A stretch of 64,000 nucleotides of DNA from Verpa conica (Eukaryota > Ascomycota > Pezizomycetes > Pezizales > Morchellaceae), in NCBI GenBank assembly GCA_033030425.1, contig JAUFSD010000022.1, forward strand, positions 1,293,118-1,357,117, read 5' to 3'. Below, in pieces: positions 45,568 to 58,479 of this stretch. The translations under genes and the position numbers were made by a program. Below the pieces are notes generated by a model that was not told where the DNA came from, ran no database searches, and saw only the letters and a program-made list of their open reading frames with translations. How positions within the stretch are numbered: the stretch's first letter is position 1; the number at the start of each line of letters is the position of its first letter.

Positions 45568-46401
45568 TTTTGATAGCGTGTGCGGTGATGTGTGGGGTAA
45601 AGTTCTCTTATGACAGTGGTGGTGATGGTACTGGTGACTTCGGAGGTGGTACTTGTTGTTGAGAGTTGGGCAATTATACTGTGGTAGAATAGGGCATTCG
45701 GGGCTCTTTTATAGATGAGTCCAGTCGCATAGTAGGGATGTATTTTTTAGGAATTGACTGATGAATTACTATGGAGCAGCTTCTATACCTCGAATTAAAA
45801 CTAGTCACAGTATTATTCACACGGAGTCCCGAGCGCAATAAAAATCTGGTATCAATAAAATAATCAGTAAGAAACGCTAAATACAATGCCTAATACTTCC
45901 CCAGATACGTATCAATTCCCCTAAAATACTAAATACACCAAAATATGACCCAAAGGAACCAGAATAACTTACCACTATATTTATAGAATCCAGAGAATAC
46001 AATGATATTAACACCCCACTCCCAGAACCTAATACTCAGGGCAAAACTAAATATTGTCAGGTTTTAACAAGGGCCAACATTTAATTTCACACCAAGTAGT
46101 GTTGGGGTATTATTAGATACTAGTTGGGCTTAGCACTTTTAATATATAGTATATTTTTGTAACTACCTCAACTCCCCGCAAGGAGATAAAAGTTGATTTT
46201 CCTTACCTTTTTATCACTGATCCTAAAGCACATAGGGTATAATATTTGAGGCCAAAATTGTTACCGTAGCATCCCAGCCCGTTCAGACGGCTACCAAGTA
46301 GCCTGGCTTGCGAAACTAACACCCTGAGGAAGTGATCAAAGCAGATCATGGAGCTGAAAAACGGGGAGTAAGTCTTTTGGAGTGGAGGATCAAAGTAATT
46401 T
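45568..46401. other. Intergenic, no gene seen
   Basis: AT-rich, low complexity, with no recognisable coding or repeat structure beyond short A/T runs. Confidence 0.45.
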
Positions 46402-46507
46402 GGGGGTAGGGGAATGTCTGTCCCCATGTGGTAGTGGTGGTGCCTATTTCGGGTAGGGAATACTGTCACCAGCCACAATATCCTGGGGACAGACTTACCC
46501 TACCCCC
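46402..46507. repeat. Short inverted repeat (hairpin/MITE), 106 bp
   Basis: Arms 46402-46426 (GGGGGTAGGGGAATGTCTGT...) and 46484-46507 are complementary with one indel-like difference, and the spacer is 57 nt. It is likely a tiny MITE or a foldback hairpin. No target duplication was identified. Confidence 0.65.
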
Positions 46508-46688
46508 GAGGTACAGAAACGAGAATTGTGTATTCCGCCTTGAATAGTATAGTATATCCAAGCCGTGTCCTTGGCAACCGCCCCAATGAATTGAGATACA
46601 ATAGCGCACGCTAGGATATAATTTTCTATTGCGACGCTACACAGTCACAAAGACATGCACGACGAAGCGATATTCGTCACAGAGACTA

Positions 46689-46871
46689 CAGTCGCACCTC
46701 GGTATGCCGGATACCAAGAATTCAGAGGATTTCGTAAGGGATAGCAAGTTTGTACAAAGAATTCGGGATAGCAAATTTGTTCCGCAGTAGAAAAGGTGTT
46801 TCAGCCAGGTCATTTCGTCGGGACAGCAAAGGATCCGGCATATTGAGACCCGGCATAGCGAGGTGCGACTG
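46689..46871. mobile_element. Pogo-like MITE, 183 bp
   Basis: CAGTCGCACCTCGGTATGCC at the left and the complement of the right end CAGTCGCACCTCGCTATGCC differ at one of 20 positions. A TA precedes the left end (46687-46688). The right end is followed by CA, possibly a mutated TA. The CAGT...ACCTC...CCGG terminus resembles pogo/Tigger-type elements. Internally it repeats GGGATAGCAA. There is no ORF. Confidence 0.8.
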
Positions 46872-47443
46872 CATATTTATTATTCTAGAAAGGTGACCAT
46901 TAGATCATCATCAGGAGCTTAAATACCCCCACCCTGACTAAGTACTCTATGTGCCACACTTACGCCTCATTATGTATGCCCGCAGCCCTTTCCAACACCC
47001 TCAACCGCCAAGACAAGCTCGCCCTCCCAGGACGCGCCTATATCTTCATCTTTTAGTATGCCAGATAAATTCGACCTGAAGTAATATAAGTGAAGGCTAA
47101 ATATGTAGAAACTAATATAAATCTGTCCTTCTGATATACTATTAAAATCCACAATAAATCTTACTATAGATTCTCCTTTCCTATTTACCTCTCCCCCAGG
47201 ATACCGCATTTTCTTGGTGTTGATCCATGACTAAAGAATTTATCCCATGAAATTTAGGTTTCATTTACCTCTCCGCTGCAAGAAATATATTTTGCCCTCT
47301 AGTTGGGCTGCGTGTCCTTGGTGGAGGGTATTGAAAGTGCTGTAGGTAAAGCGCGGGCATGAGAAAGGTTATCTCGGCTAAGTAGTATTAGCCACATTGA
47401 CACCTGTCCTCCGAGAAGAATATAGACCAACATATGTATACTA
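46872..47443. other. Intergenic, no gene seen
   Basis: A minus-strand frame at 46970-47209 is open but has no recognisable content. Confidence 0.4.
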
Positions 47444-47615
47444 CAGTAGACTCTCTCTATAAGAATACGCTTGGAACAGAATACCAGTACCCTTGTAAGA
47501 AGAATACTCTTATAAATAGAAGAAATATGACTTTACTGATCTAGTTGGGACCGAGAATACATACCCTTATAGAGTGATTATTCTGATAGACAGTATTCTT
47601 ATAGGGAGTGTACTT
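47444..47615. mobile_element. Pogo-like MITE, 172 bp, TA duplication
   Basis: The left end CAGTAGACTCTCTCTATAAG and the complement of the right end AAGTACACTCCCTATAAG are similar, and TA stands on both sides (47442-47443 and 47616-47617). TAAGAATAC and TATAAG words repeat inside. No coding capacity. This is a different subfamily from the MITE at 46689. Confidence 0.72.
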
Positions 47616-50023
47616 TATCCCTTTCCCTAGCTTGCCTTTTCCGCTACCCATTGCCTTATCAATTTCCCAACGATTTCCTATCATAGAATGAGGATATGTA
47701 GTCAAACTATAAACTTAAAAATATCGATTGATAATCTAGGTTTTAAATGGTATAGATAGCTGAGTTGGGACTAGTTACGCCTTAACCACTTCTATCGTCT
47801 ACGTGCTAGTCGGATAGGCCTTAGAAAAAACAACTCTCTAATATCTCACCTATTACGACCCCCTCGAGCAGAATCCGACTAAACAGATTAGGCTACTGAC
47901 ACCAGCTTCTATGACGAAATACAGCTTGGGTTGTACGTCGTTCCTATAATGTAGGTTTTGATTTTCTGATTTAATGGTTAGGTTCCCTATACTACAGTCG
48001 AAAACAGGGTTATAAGTCCTCTTGAACATAAATGGTTGTATAAACCTGCATAAATAGCTTACACCAGCGATATTCTATCACGAATCTTCTATTTTGAATG
48101 CCATCGACTCTTTATTGGTGATAATTAAGAACAAGATCCGCACGTAGACATAAAGATCCTAAACCACAAAAGCACACAAAGCACAGTACACTACGAATCC
48201 ACATAATACCTCCTTGTTATCGGCTTTCCATAGGCCCGAGAACCTCAATTTCCACTTTCAATGTATCCTTCTCCCCTCTTGCGTCTCGGACCGTTTCCCG
48301 TTCTTAGTTCCTAGCCACTCATCTCCCAAACTATTCTTTGAGGTGCCTTGAAACTCCTCACTGCACACGCTAAACCTTCGCAACATCTGGCGTTGAAGTA
48401 GGCTTTATGCAGCACAGAAACTCGGGTTCATCCGGGCAATGAGCTATATGGTCAGCATCTAAAATCTACTGTGTATAGGAACACGTACTGATAACACAAT
48501 CCTGAGCAGAAACTACTAAAGAAAAGGCTAGCGCTATAAGAATGAGGAGCCGCATGATGATAGAAACGGGATTTAGTGACAATATAGTTAAGGCACTAGT
48601 TTCGAGGACTATGGTAAAGTCGACCTTATATAGGCACCTAGGGGGGATACTCGGGTTTGATCACCGGCTGTATTACCTCGATAAGCATGGCTTTTGTGGG
48701 GCAGTCTGTAACCAGCCGTATTTTCTCTTAAGTTACGCCTATTAACCGAGTAACAGATTTTGATGGGGGCCTCACGATATGCGTGTATAGTTATGAGGCA
48801 TTGTATCCCGCTTAAATTAAGAACAGCTAGAGCCAATAGGTATGAAACGAAGGCTGTGACTGGTTTTGGAATCTATTTCCCTACGCATCGACATATCTAT
48901 AGGCTAAACTCATGCGTTTGTGGTACCGACCACAAAATACGTGTCACCCCGATAAATACTCGGAATATCGGTAGTCTATCCCCGCTACATGAGTTGTATA
49001 ATGCTCTCAGAGATATTAGCGAGATACAAGGAATATGGTAGTACACTTTTGCTTTTCAACATTACACCAATGTTCTCCTTTAAGAATACCAGCACCCTGA
49101 AAACCGTGTCCAGATATGCTGGCGTACTCAACTCCAAGGAAAGGTGGTGCTAATTGCTTTAATCAAACTAGTAAAATAGTTTTTAATCTTCCGAATCAAA
49201 CTCAGAAGAATTGAATTATATTTAATATTATATTATCCTACATGCTAGTTTTTTGCGCTTGTACTTGCCGTGGATATCATTTATCAGTGTGGTTCTACCT
49301 ATGCTACACAACAGGTCAAGGGTAGCTACATAGATATAGGCACCACACACATCACAAGCCGAGGCTCCCCTGCTAGCCCCAAGCTCCACTCAAATACGCA
49401 AGGAAATTCTAGTGTGTCGGGATATGTCGGGGATGTATTTCATAACTCAAGTTGGTCATACGACTCCAGTTGTACTTATCTGAGAAGGTCAGTCTCTCGT
49501 TGTTTTAACTATTAACAAAATAGTGCTATTCCCTCTCTAGAGGTCCCAGGCGCCTCATGCTGTTACTAATGAGGTTGATATAAAGGCTATCAAGATAGTT
49601 GATCTAAGTGTAGTAGTACAGGTAATACGGCTTTCTCGGGGGCTATAGGTGTCATTTTAGCGACCCTGAATGCCTTGTATGATTTTTTGTGGGCACATTT
49701 ACTATCTGTTCCAAGAACACTGTTGTACACTTGTGGTCAAAGTAGGAGTAGGCCAATAGGGACGCAATTCAGAGGCTTGTAGTGACACCTCCGGGGATGT
49801 CTACTAGCGAAAAAATAAAATATGACTCGTGGATTTACCTAGGTAGGAACTAAATCTTATTACCTTTCAGACTTTACACAGAGGTTGCATAAATCTTAGA
49901 TAGCACTCTGTTAAAAATATAAGCCCCTAAGATCGTATTACCACCTGTTATAATTGGTGTCTGTTCGATAGGTGTCAGTGTGGCTGATAGGGATAAGCGC
50001 TAGTGCAGGCATTTGTACTTGTG
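47616..50023. other. Intergenic, about 2.4 kb, no supported gene
   Basis: Open frames at 48542-48745, 48760-49041 and 49270-49515 have no domains, splice partners or paralogues. The composition looks like decayed non-coding DNA. Confidence 0.45.
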
Positions 50024-50137
50024 CCCTAGGGAAAGAACCTGAAAACAGGGGGGTCTATTTTTTATGGTGTGGCGTCGTGCACAGATATTTTACCATACAA
50101 ATCGTGACCCCCCTGTTTTCAGGTTCTTTTCCTGGGG
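50024..50137. repeat. Long near-perfect hairpin, 114 bp
   Basis: Arm 50024-50055 (core GAACCTGAAAACAGGGGGGT) is complementary to 50106-50137 at about 29 of 32 positions. Pairing then continues with TTTATGGT (about 50060-50068) against ACCATA (about 50092-50097), leaving a loop of roughly 20 nt. The structure could be a MITE or a precursor-like hairpin RNA. No target duplication is evident. Confidence 0.8.
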
Positions 50138-51999
50138 GACAATTATAGGAGGTGTCACGGGACGAAATAATTAGTAAGCCAATTGGCTGATCAGGGAATA
50201 TAGTCCTCGCTCCTTACGCACTAGGCTGCCCGAAAAGAGGCTGGGACAGGCTATACGTCATTAGGCTTCCCGTCCTAGCCTCAGGAAGGACTGCTCGGTT
50301 GCGAACACTAGGACTCCGAAAATACAGACCCATCTACATCATAGCGAATCACTACACTTCGTATAATAGCTCACTATGCGTCACGGCTCCCGCACCACAT
50401 CTATATTATTTCTTGCGTCGCTACTCTCATCCCAGCAACACTGCACCCGCGTCGTGGTGTATTACTACATCATGGTTTATCACTCATCCCTCCTTCATTA
50501 TATATCACTCGCTTATATGACATATGTCCAATGAATGAATAAAATAATCATAAGTACATTGAGATATGTCGAAATTGCCAAGTATATCCCTAATACAGTG
50601 GAATTATATGTACACGTTACATTAGATAGGGGTGAAATTGGAGCATGAAAGATACTGGAAAAATATATTTTGTGGCTTCATTCATTTGGCTAAATACCCT
50701 TACCACTCGAACTTCGTTCTCTTTTGTCCATGAAGGTAATCAATACGTATCTTCCTCCAGAAGACCACGTAGCCATAATCTAGTGTGGGAACTATGCGGA
50801 GTGGAGGTGAGTGCTTAAAAGACAGGTCCTTCAACACCTGGGTTAGGGCTGAGCCTACAGGTCTGCACCTAGTTTGTATCGCAGTCCTGGCAGCCAAAGT
50901 CTCAATACTTATTAGTTTAACAGTACACCCAACTAAGGTAGAAATCTCGCCCCCATTCCAATACTAGCGAGGCCGAAACGTATATTGGTCACGTGATTTG
51001 TTTTGGTGGGAGGAAGAGAATCGCCAACAAAGATAAATCATGTGACCAAATACTCCTTGGCATTGCTGGTAGATTATTAATCGTTGGTACAGTCTCTGGT
51101 AGAACTATTCTGGAAACAGGGATTACCGAGCAGGGCCTTCTAGCCAATACTATTGTCCAAGCCTCCGCCAAAAACGTACAAGACCAATCATCTTGTGCGC
51201 AATAATTCTACTGGGGAGCTGTAGTGTTTCCAGCTGTCTGGGGCCCTGTAGTGCCATAGAACTATGATAGTCATCTTGTAGTTGTCAAGCGTTCCCGGAC
51301 TATGGTAACGGGGAGAGTGTCATGCCTATCTCACAAGCTCACATTTTGAGCCTGTGTGATTTTATTATTGGTCAAAACTAAGGATTATCTTTCTTTAGCC
51401 CTTGGTCCTTTAAAATTAAACCTATCGCTACATCAACCTTGTGCATTTGGTGGATCTTAGTGAGTAACATTGCGTTCCCAGTCACCCTGTTCCGGAAACG
51501 CTTGACAACTAGCGACAGCAAGCTGCAGGCATGGAGATAGAACCTGTCTTCCGACAACCACAATTGACAGCAACTCTCGATTGTTTGTCGAGCGACAATT
51601 GACCCTAGCCCAGGTCATACAGGGTATAATCAAAGTTACATAAGACGGTAAACACCTGACGAGTGACATGCGAGAAAAGTAAGATTTTAGGTATTTCTAA
51701 ACCCATAGGGGGTATCTAATGTAACTGTTTTAAGCATATAATCAATTCCCCGCCTGCTATCTAATCTGAGTACATCCCGGAATCCTTCCCTTGTAGTTGT
51801 CATGCTATCTTTTGCTCTAATCGTGATTCCCTGGTATATATGATAGATCGTATCCCTACTTCCCGAAAATAGCCACACAAAAAAATCCAAAAGCTCAATC
51901 TAAGTCTTGATACAGAAAATGAAATACATGATGAGCGCTAAACGCCTACCGACTGTAAAGATATACTCCCAAATTGCCCTCATAGTCGCTAATCTACCA
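50138..51999. other. Intergenic, with a possible transporter relic
   Basis: TTGGTCACGTGATTT (about 50985) and AAATCATGTGACCAA (about 51035) form an inverted pair, possibly another small element. The frame 50993-51205 includes QILLGIAGRLLIVGT, which faintly recalls a helix of MFS siderophore transporters; this is too weak to call. The rest shows nothing. Confidence 0.35.
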
Positions 52000-52701
52000 C
52001 TAGGGGGAACTAGGGGAACCAGCCTTTTTAGCCTTCTTTGTTGCAGGAGGAGGAGTTGATGGGCGGTTTCCAGCAGGGGGAGATGGGCTGCTCGCTACGC
52101 GCTTGCCGGTAGAAGCACCAGGGGCGGCGAGAGGGGACGGTGCACGAGTATTGCCAGTCCCCGAAGCACCCTGTGGGGCATCACCACTCTTCCAGATCCG
52201 CTGCTTGGCACCTGTTGTAGCGTCGATTTGTATAATTTCCGTAACAAGTGAGCCTGCCTTTGTGAGCTCCGGCAGCTCAAACCTCCACCACCTAATTGTT
52301 TGAATTCTTGTCGTACCCAGATCACCAGTCCAGACGTGGACCCTCCCTGAGCATCCTTTGGCATAAGCTGTACTCGCATCGTTGAGCCAAGAAGGTAGAA
52401 CACCCTGCTTCACACTGCCAGCCGTCATCGTCATTTGCATGGTGACAAAGCCTTTTGATTGAGCATATGCATCGGCGGCCTCTAGTAGGCCCTTCCCACC
52501 CTTGCGACCGTACCAAAACATGGCTGTATTCGCCGCGGTCACCATTTTTTTCTCCAGAACCTCTCCAGTATCTTCTCTCTTTGCAAGGCGGTTTCCGGTC
52601 GGGCTCGCGGAGGCTGAGTGGCTGATAAATGATAAAAGTGCTAGAAACGCTAGAAAGTACAGGTGCATGCTGCCCGTTCTGGTATTTTGTTGGATACGCA
52701 T
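52000..52701 (-). CDS. Secreted protein with Ser/Pro-rich basic tail, 233 aa
   Basis: One exon, ATG at 52701 (or the second Met, 11 codons later) to stop at 52000. Residues 12-32 are a signal peptide (MHLYFLAFLALLSFI ... SASA), followed by a Kex2-like site after RLAKR (about 40). The middle (about 55-165) is a compact domain: AMFWYG ... LEAADAYAQSKGF.TMQMTM ... WLNDASTAYAKG ... VHVWTG ... IIQIDATTG. Its FW-G, Ala-Tyr-Ala and MTM spacing recalls a domain I associate with bacterial and fungal polymorphic-toxin-like proteins, but I cannot verify this. The last 60 residues are Pro/Ser/Ala-rich and end in KKAKKAG. The protein is probably exported. Whether it is enzymatic, a toxin, or a wall protein is open. 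Confidence 0.75.
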   Translation of the reverse strand: MRIQQNTRTGSMHLYFLAFLALLSFISHSASASPTGNRLAKREDTGEVLEKKMVTAANTAMFWYGRKGGKGLLEAADAYAQSKGFVTMQMTMTAGSVKQGVLPSWLNDASTAYAKGCSGRVHVWTGDLGTTRIQTIRWWRFELPELTKAGSLVTEIIQIDATTGAKQRIWKSGDAPQGASGTGNTRAPSPLAAPGASTGKRVASSPSPPAGNRPSTPPPATKKAKKAGSPSSP

Positions 52702-54971
52702 GGTTCAAGTGGAGGATAGTGACTGTGTGGGAGTGTGATAGGTGATAGTAGAATAGTTTTTGTAGTAGCTGGGAGCAATATGTGTTGCTTTGTGGAAAGG
52801 TCTGGGCGGTGAATGTAGGATATGGGGGTAGAAAACTTGAATCTGAATAGATAGGAATGAGACGACCTGCGTCAAGAAAAGAATGTAAAGGTGAAAGAAA
52901 AGAAAGGAATGGATGAGGAACAACCTGTGTTCTCGAAAGTGAATGTGATGCTGTTGATGATTTACTTTCGAGAGTATTATGAGGTCTATATATACGGTTT
53001 TCTAACTCGTAGAACTGACCACTAGCTGTAAGAGTAATACAAACCCACGAGTTACACGAGAGCGGCACTGACGAACATGTAATCAGAATTATTTCATGCG
53101 AATAACAATGCCACAGGCAACGCGGAGTTCCCAAAACGAGGTGAGAAGATTAATAAAGCCCTAGCGCAAAGTCACCAGAATAGTAATTTTCTTCAGCAAC
53201 GGTAAGTTTGATACGGCACAAGATTGAATAGTTTTCTTCTATAACAAAAATTTAAAATAGCTTATCGTTCTAGAATAGCGTGTATGAAGGTAGTATGTTA
53301 TAAAAATTGCAAAACATCCGATGCAGCTTATGTGATGTGGGCAGAAGCAGACGAAAGCCACTCTAGACTACCGGCTGGGGAACTTTGAAATCACTGCTGA
53401 GAAAGATTTGGGTTGTAACTCTGTCTCATATGCATATGGGGACGGGGGGAGCTGAATCAGTGTAACACAATATTAAAGAACTAGGGGTTGTCGTGTAAGC
53501 AACATAGCCTTTTTACAGTATTCTGTAGGTGTGGGTACATGTAGTAATCCTGCATGTTTGTCATAGGGCACCACAAAGTGATGTAAAGGCATCGATTTCA
53601 CAGCCACAACAAATAGTATAGACAGGGTGAGTTGTCCATCGGTCAATTAGAGTACACGGATTCTTACTATGGGTAAAAAAATACCACCCACTCCCAACTT
53701 ATACGTTAGACTAGAGACTCTCGGCCAAAGGCTACCCTCTTTAAAGTACTTTTCGCTAAGTAGTTACTATGGGCTAATAAATTAGCTACACAAGGCACAA
53801 TAATCTTAATTTTGGGTGTTGTGTTGTGGAAAAAACAATATTCAGGTGGGTTAATACTAGGCTAGGCATTGAATCGCTTTGTAGTACCCTATGTCCCCTC
53901 TGTCATCCGGCGCGCGACGGGCGCGGGCAGGGGTTGTATCGCCAAACCCTTGCTCGTCACGACCGGGTGACTGACTGTACTGTATATCTAAACACAGTAA
54001 TCAAAATCTATGTTTTATCGCTAGTAATCAGAGGCATTCCTCGGCTGAAGGAAACAGGGGGACCCCTGGGGCAATGAAATGACAAACGGGTTGTTGGTGA
54101 CTTTCTATTAACTAGCGAACCGCGCCTTAAGGGTCCCCTCTTCTGTACAAGCGCAGTGAGGAAAGTACCCGTGCAGTACCCGGCAATGCTGACTCCAAGT
54201 GGGGGCCGAGCCTTTTTACTAGATATAGTAGGTATGAAATATTAAACTTGGAGAAAGGATGTTGGTTTAACCCTACACGGCCAACCGAAGACAGGGACCT
54301 CTATTGTCAGCGTTCAATAAACCATACTTGCTGTCTAGGTATGAGCAGAGCCACCGCCATTTTGGTCCCAACTAAGGGTAGTCAGCATTCCCTACCGGAT
54401 TATGGGGTCTCCCTTAACCGTTCGGGACCGGTCTTTCAATGATATACCAAACCACAACACCTCTAGATATTACAGGAATCATACTAGAGAATTCAGACTA
54501 AGTTCTCTAAACCATGATCATTATAAATTTAATAGGTTATATAGCTAGTTTGGTGGCAAACTGGAATTTCGGGGGTTGTAGCAAAGACCGGTTCCACTCG
54601 GGGCCGCTGACGGTCCAAGGGGTACTCCAAATAAAAACAGGTAAAGTTACACCAGACAAGCCGTGGGAGAAATCAGTGCGCATATGTACGCCGCCGGCGC
54701 GAGATCTTAGAAAGGAGGCTTAGGCACTATTAGCGAAGGCAGCTCACCGGGGCTGATGGATCTCCCTGCCCTGCCCTGCCTCGCCCTGCTTATTTCAACC
54801 TCAACAAAAACCTCGCTTATAAACCTAACCCTCGGTTACGTGTCGCTGGCACCCCATAAGTATCACCGCTGCCCCACTACCCCACTACCCCACCATCCCA
54901 CCATCAAATTCTCTCCTGTAGGTCAATAACCGATACAAAATAAATCATCCAACTCATCTATATCCGCTGCA
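52702..54971. other. Intergenic, about 2.3 kb, no supported gene
   Basis: 52705-53000 is the promoter of the secreted-protein gene on the minus strand. Frames at 53826-54077, 54248-54442 and 54514-54723 lack any support. CTGCCCTGCC and CCCCACTACC short tandem repeats lie at about 54766-54785 and 54874-54905, just before the next gene. Confidence 0.5.
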
Positions 54972-57080
54972 ATGGTACCAATCCTGCCCAACGAAATATT
55001 GGCCAGGATTATTGAGTGTGTACGTACAGTTTACCTGTCCCTTCTATACAATGGTTGAAATACTTATTCAAACGTTACTTTTTAGGTTGCTTACCGTGAT
55101 AATATAAACGACCTACTCCACACATACGAGATTAAGGTCCTACCAAGCCTCTGCCTTGTCTCAAAGGACTTTTACGCGCTTGCTGCACCACTTCTCTATC
55201 GCGATATCATCATTCGCACAAACTACACCCTCTCGAGCATTGCCCCGAAGCTGGTACCGCTCCTTTCACGAGACCAGAAGCGGCATATGGGGACCTTGGC
55301 TCTAGATGAGCACAACGTACCGCTAATAGACCAGGAGAGGATAGTTAATCCGTTATGGGTCAGGAGATTAATCCTCTTGGAGGATACAGATGTGAGTTCA
55401 TCTACAGGGCTCTTTTGGGACTATATCGAAGAAGTCGCACAGAATATAGAGAATTTGCAGTTTATTTGGTAACGATATTCTCAAATCCTATAACATCTTA
55501 GCCTTAACAAATCTGATATACAAAGAGTAGCTGGGAGTCTAGTTATCATAGTCCACGCTTGTTACAATCACTCTGCAGAATGAGACGACTGTCACATGTG
55601 ACTTGCCGTAACACCAATCATCTCCTTTCACCCCGTCTAGAACCGCGGCTAGGTTCATTGAAATATCTCTCGGTATATCATTATAAACCATACGGGGGAG
55701 TGTTCACCCCTTCAAGCCCAGAGAACTTGCACCAGTTTTTACAGCAATCAAACTCACTAAGGGAGTTACATCTTGCTTTTCATGGAATGTTGCCCGGTGA
55801 AGTTGACTCAACAGTCTCGGGACTATTCAAGGAAAACTCACCCACAGGACCCTACAACGCGGTACTACTACCAAATATGGAAAATCTCTCGCTCACCGGG
55901 TACGAGGAAAATACAGTCGCAGGACTAATGAAGATTATCGATTTCTCGCAACTGAAATCTCTCCAATTAGTAAGGCGTGAGGAGTCAGGTTGCCTTCCTC
56001 GAGCCCTTAAACAACAGAGTCTGAGGTCTCTTCAGAGACTAAGCGTGTGTCTTACGCCTAGCTCAGCGGTGGATATTCTCAAGAGATGTGAGGGTCTCCA
56101 GGAGATCCATATTGTGTATCAAGATGATGACCCACAGAAGCTAAGCGACCCGACACAGAGTGTCTTAGAAGCCGTCCTGAAACACGGAAGTACCTTGAGA
56201 GCATTAACACTATTTGGTACTTACTGCCAATATTCTCCTATAGCCGTTGACGGATTCGCAAAGCTTGCCAGCGGCTGCCCAAGACTTGAAGACTTGAGGG
56301 TAAATCCAGACTTCGCCGATTGGGTACGTTTGGCTACCCTATGCCTAAGGATATGAAAATCGAAGGAATAAACTAATCACTGCCCGGTGTGGGAGATAGA
56401 GTCAAATAGTTACTCAAATTCCGAAGCTCCTGTCCTTGAAGCACCTTGGCCTCGATAAGATTTACAAGAATACAGAGACTCCTTATATTGTAGAAGGGGA
56501 ACACGTCTTGACTTGCCATGGAGAGCCTTGGTTGCACCCTGGGGTAATTGCTGAGTGTCGCGCAGAAGGCTACTTTGATGAGTTAAATGATTACTGTGCG
56601 GAAAACCAGCTCACTGAACTCGAAAAAGCTCTCGGTCGGCTTTTGGAGGCTTCCGTCAACCACGCAATGCTGGTGCATAATACCATCCAGGGTCCCTATG
56701 ATAGAAATTTTTCCTGGAGAGACTACTCAAAATTACGGACTGTTACATTCACTACCGAGGGTTTGAATCCTATTAGCCGCTCCGAAATTCTCTCTCAAAG
56801 CTACTTCTTGAGAGAGGGGGAGTTGGTGAGAACATTTGAGGAAGATAAGAAATCCTGGCCTATTCACGGAGTTCGCTGGCTCGCACCACCTGGCCACTTG
56901 TATAGCTATAACACTCCCGATGTATCGATTACGGTGGAGACGGTGGAGCCCTACCCGCGGCAGGCCCGCGTTAATGCTAGAACACCCACCCCCAGTGTTG
57001 GTGCATGGGTGACTGCCTTTAAGGCCGCAAGCGATGCAACAGACATGGAACTTACTTCAATCACTCAAATGACACGCTAG
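54972..57080 (+). CDS. F-box-like / leucine-rich-repeat protein, about 630 aa
   Basis: I read exons 54972-55019, 55086-55468, about 55543-56323 and 56400-57080, all GT-AG. The start of exon 3 could also be 55528, still in frame. The first 50 residues, split by intron 1, give LPNEILARIIECV ... LCLVSKDFYALAAPLLYRDI, the pattern of fungal F-box proteins. Residues of about 120-420 show irregular leucine-rich repeats (SLKYLSVY, SLRELHLAF, NMENLSLTG, QLKSLQLV, SLQRLSVC, GLQEIHIVY, TLRALTLFG, RLEDLRV, SLKHLGLD). The last 200 residues are globular without a known domain. F-box/LRR proteins usually present substrates to SCF ubiquitin ligases; the substrate here is unknown. The ATG is the only one that makes the F-box and stands after a pyrimidine- and AC-rich leader. 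Confidence 0.82.
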
Positions 57081-58479
57081 TTACTATATGCAAGAGTACA
57101 CTATATATCAATATTTAGCGGGTTGAGTTAGCTATGAGTCATTCTTAGATATTCCTTTCAGATTCACGGTTGTACATTCCTTTTTCCACCAGTGTTATAT
57201 CTTTGCAGATACAGGTCCTCTTATTTCTTTCTTATGCTTTTTCTCCACCTATTCCCCATAGATAGTAGAGTAACGGTATTATTAAGCCAAGAATAATCCC
57301 TGCTTGTTCTAAAGAGGTCAGCACGAAATGTATTTATTCATTGCCCAAACGATTCATTCTTCCTAGCATGTAGCAATTTTGGGATGATCTCCCCATACGG
57401 CCTCTTTAGGTTATCCTTTAGTGATTTAAATTAATTGCTTTAGTCCCATTATATCTTGAATGATTCCCAATACGTTATAAGATGCGACATCATGATATGT
57501 CATATCCTAGAGGGGGATTGCTGTTCCACGAAGCCAGATTCCGGTATTCCCTGTTTATCTATAAGGTTTAAGCCTATGGGCTACAAGCTAGAAAAAATCC
57601 GAAGGAGAGAATGTACCTAAGGTACTCGCACTACACACCAGGGGCTAAGCCCCACTAACACAAAACAATAACAAGTAAACTTTTTCCCCGTTTGCTCACA
57701 ACTTGCCACGTCTTAACCTGGCCCAACAATAATTAAAATCAAGTCCCACCCCCCGCCTGCTCGCTGCTCGCTACGTCTTCCCACATGTCTCCCCACCCCC
57801 ACTCCTCCCTTTCTCTTCCTTCTACACTAACCCCGCTAAGCCCCTTATTTCTCCTCACTCTGCTCTAAGGTACGTTTCATACTATGAGAAATACATCAAA
57901 TATAAACATCATGGCTTTAGAGGTTCTGGATGTATAGGTAGATTTACCTTGCTATCCTCCTCTATTGATCGGTAATGGTTGCGTGCCGAGAGCTCTTTGG
58001 TATTGACAGCCAAGTAGCCCGACCGGTTAGATAGTCATGGAATATCACTCAAAGTAATAGTCGTCTTTTTTTGTTATAGAACCTTCCTAATATGGATAGC
58101 TGATCTGGATTAAAGACATGAGTCACGTTTTACTAATCCGCTACCCTTGAGGATCCAGGCAGGGTAGATTTAGGTTTTGCTTTTTGAATTATATATCGAT
58201 ATATCTCTATCTCTTTTAGATAATCAAATCAACGCCTTTTACCACATTTTTTTTCGATTGATGTAAATTCACTACTTTGGTGATGATTTTTGATATACAA
58301 GTCCGGTCTCCACCCCGATCCCAATACGATGTGATGATGGGATTGCACTCCCGCACAACCAGCAGCAGTGTACCCACCGGCACTCGATTTCCTGCAATAT
58401 AACTATGTCATCTCTAGGGCTCCTGTTTTTCGCATTCAGGTGCTACAGATCCCAACGCTTCAAACAAAGGTCCTACCAT
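57081..58479. other. Intergenic, about 1.4 kb, no gene seen
   Basis: AT-rich with pyrimidine tracts at about 57740-57870. No coding signal. Confidence 0.5.

Noticed and set aside
50993..51205. Possible relic of an MFS transporter
   Set aside because: Only about 15 residues look reminiscent and the rest does not follow the family; it overlaps an inverted repeat.
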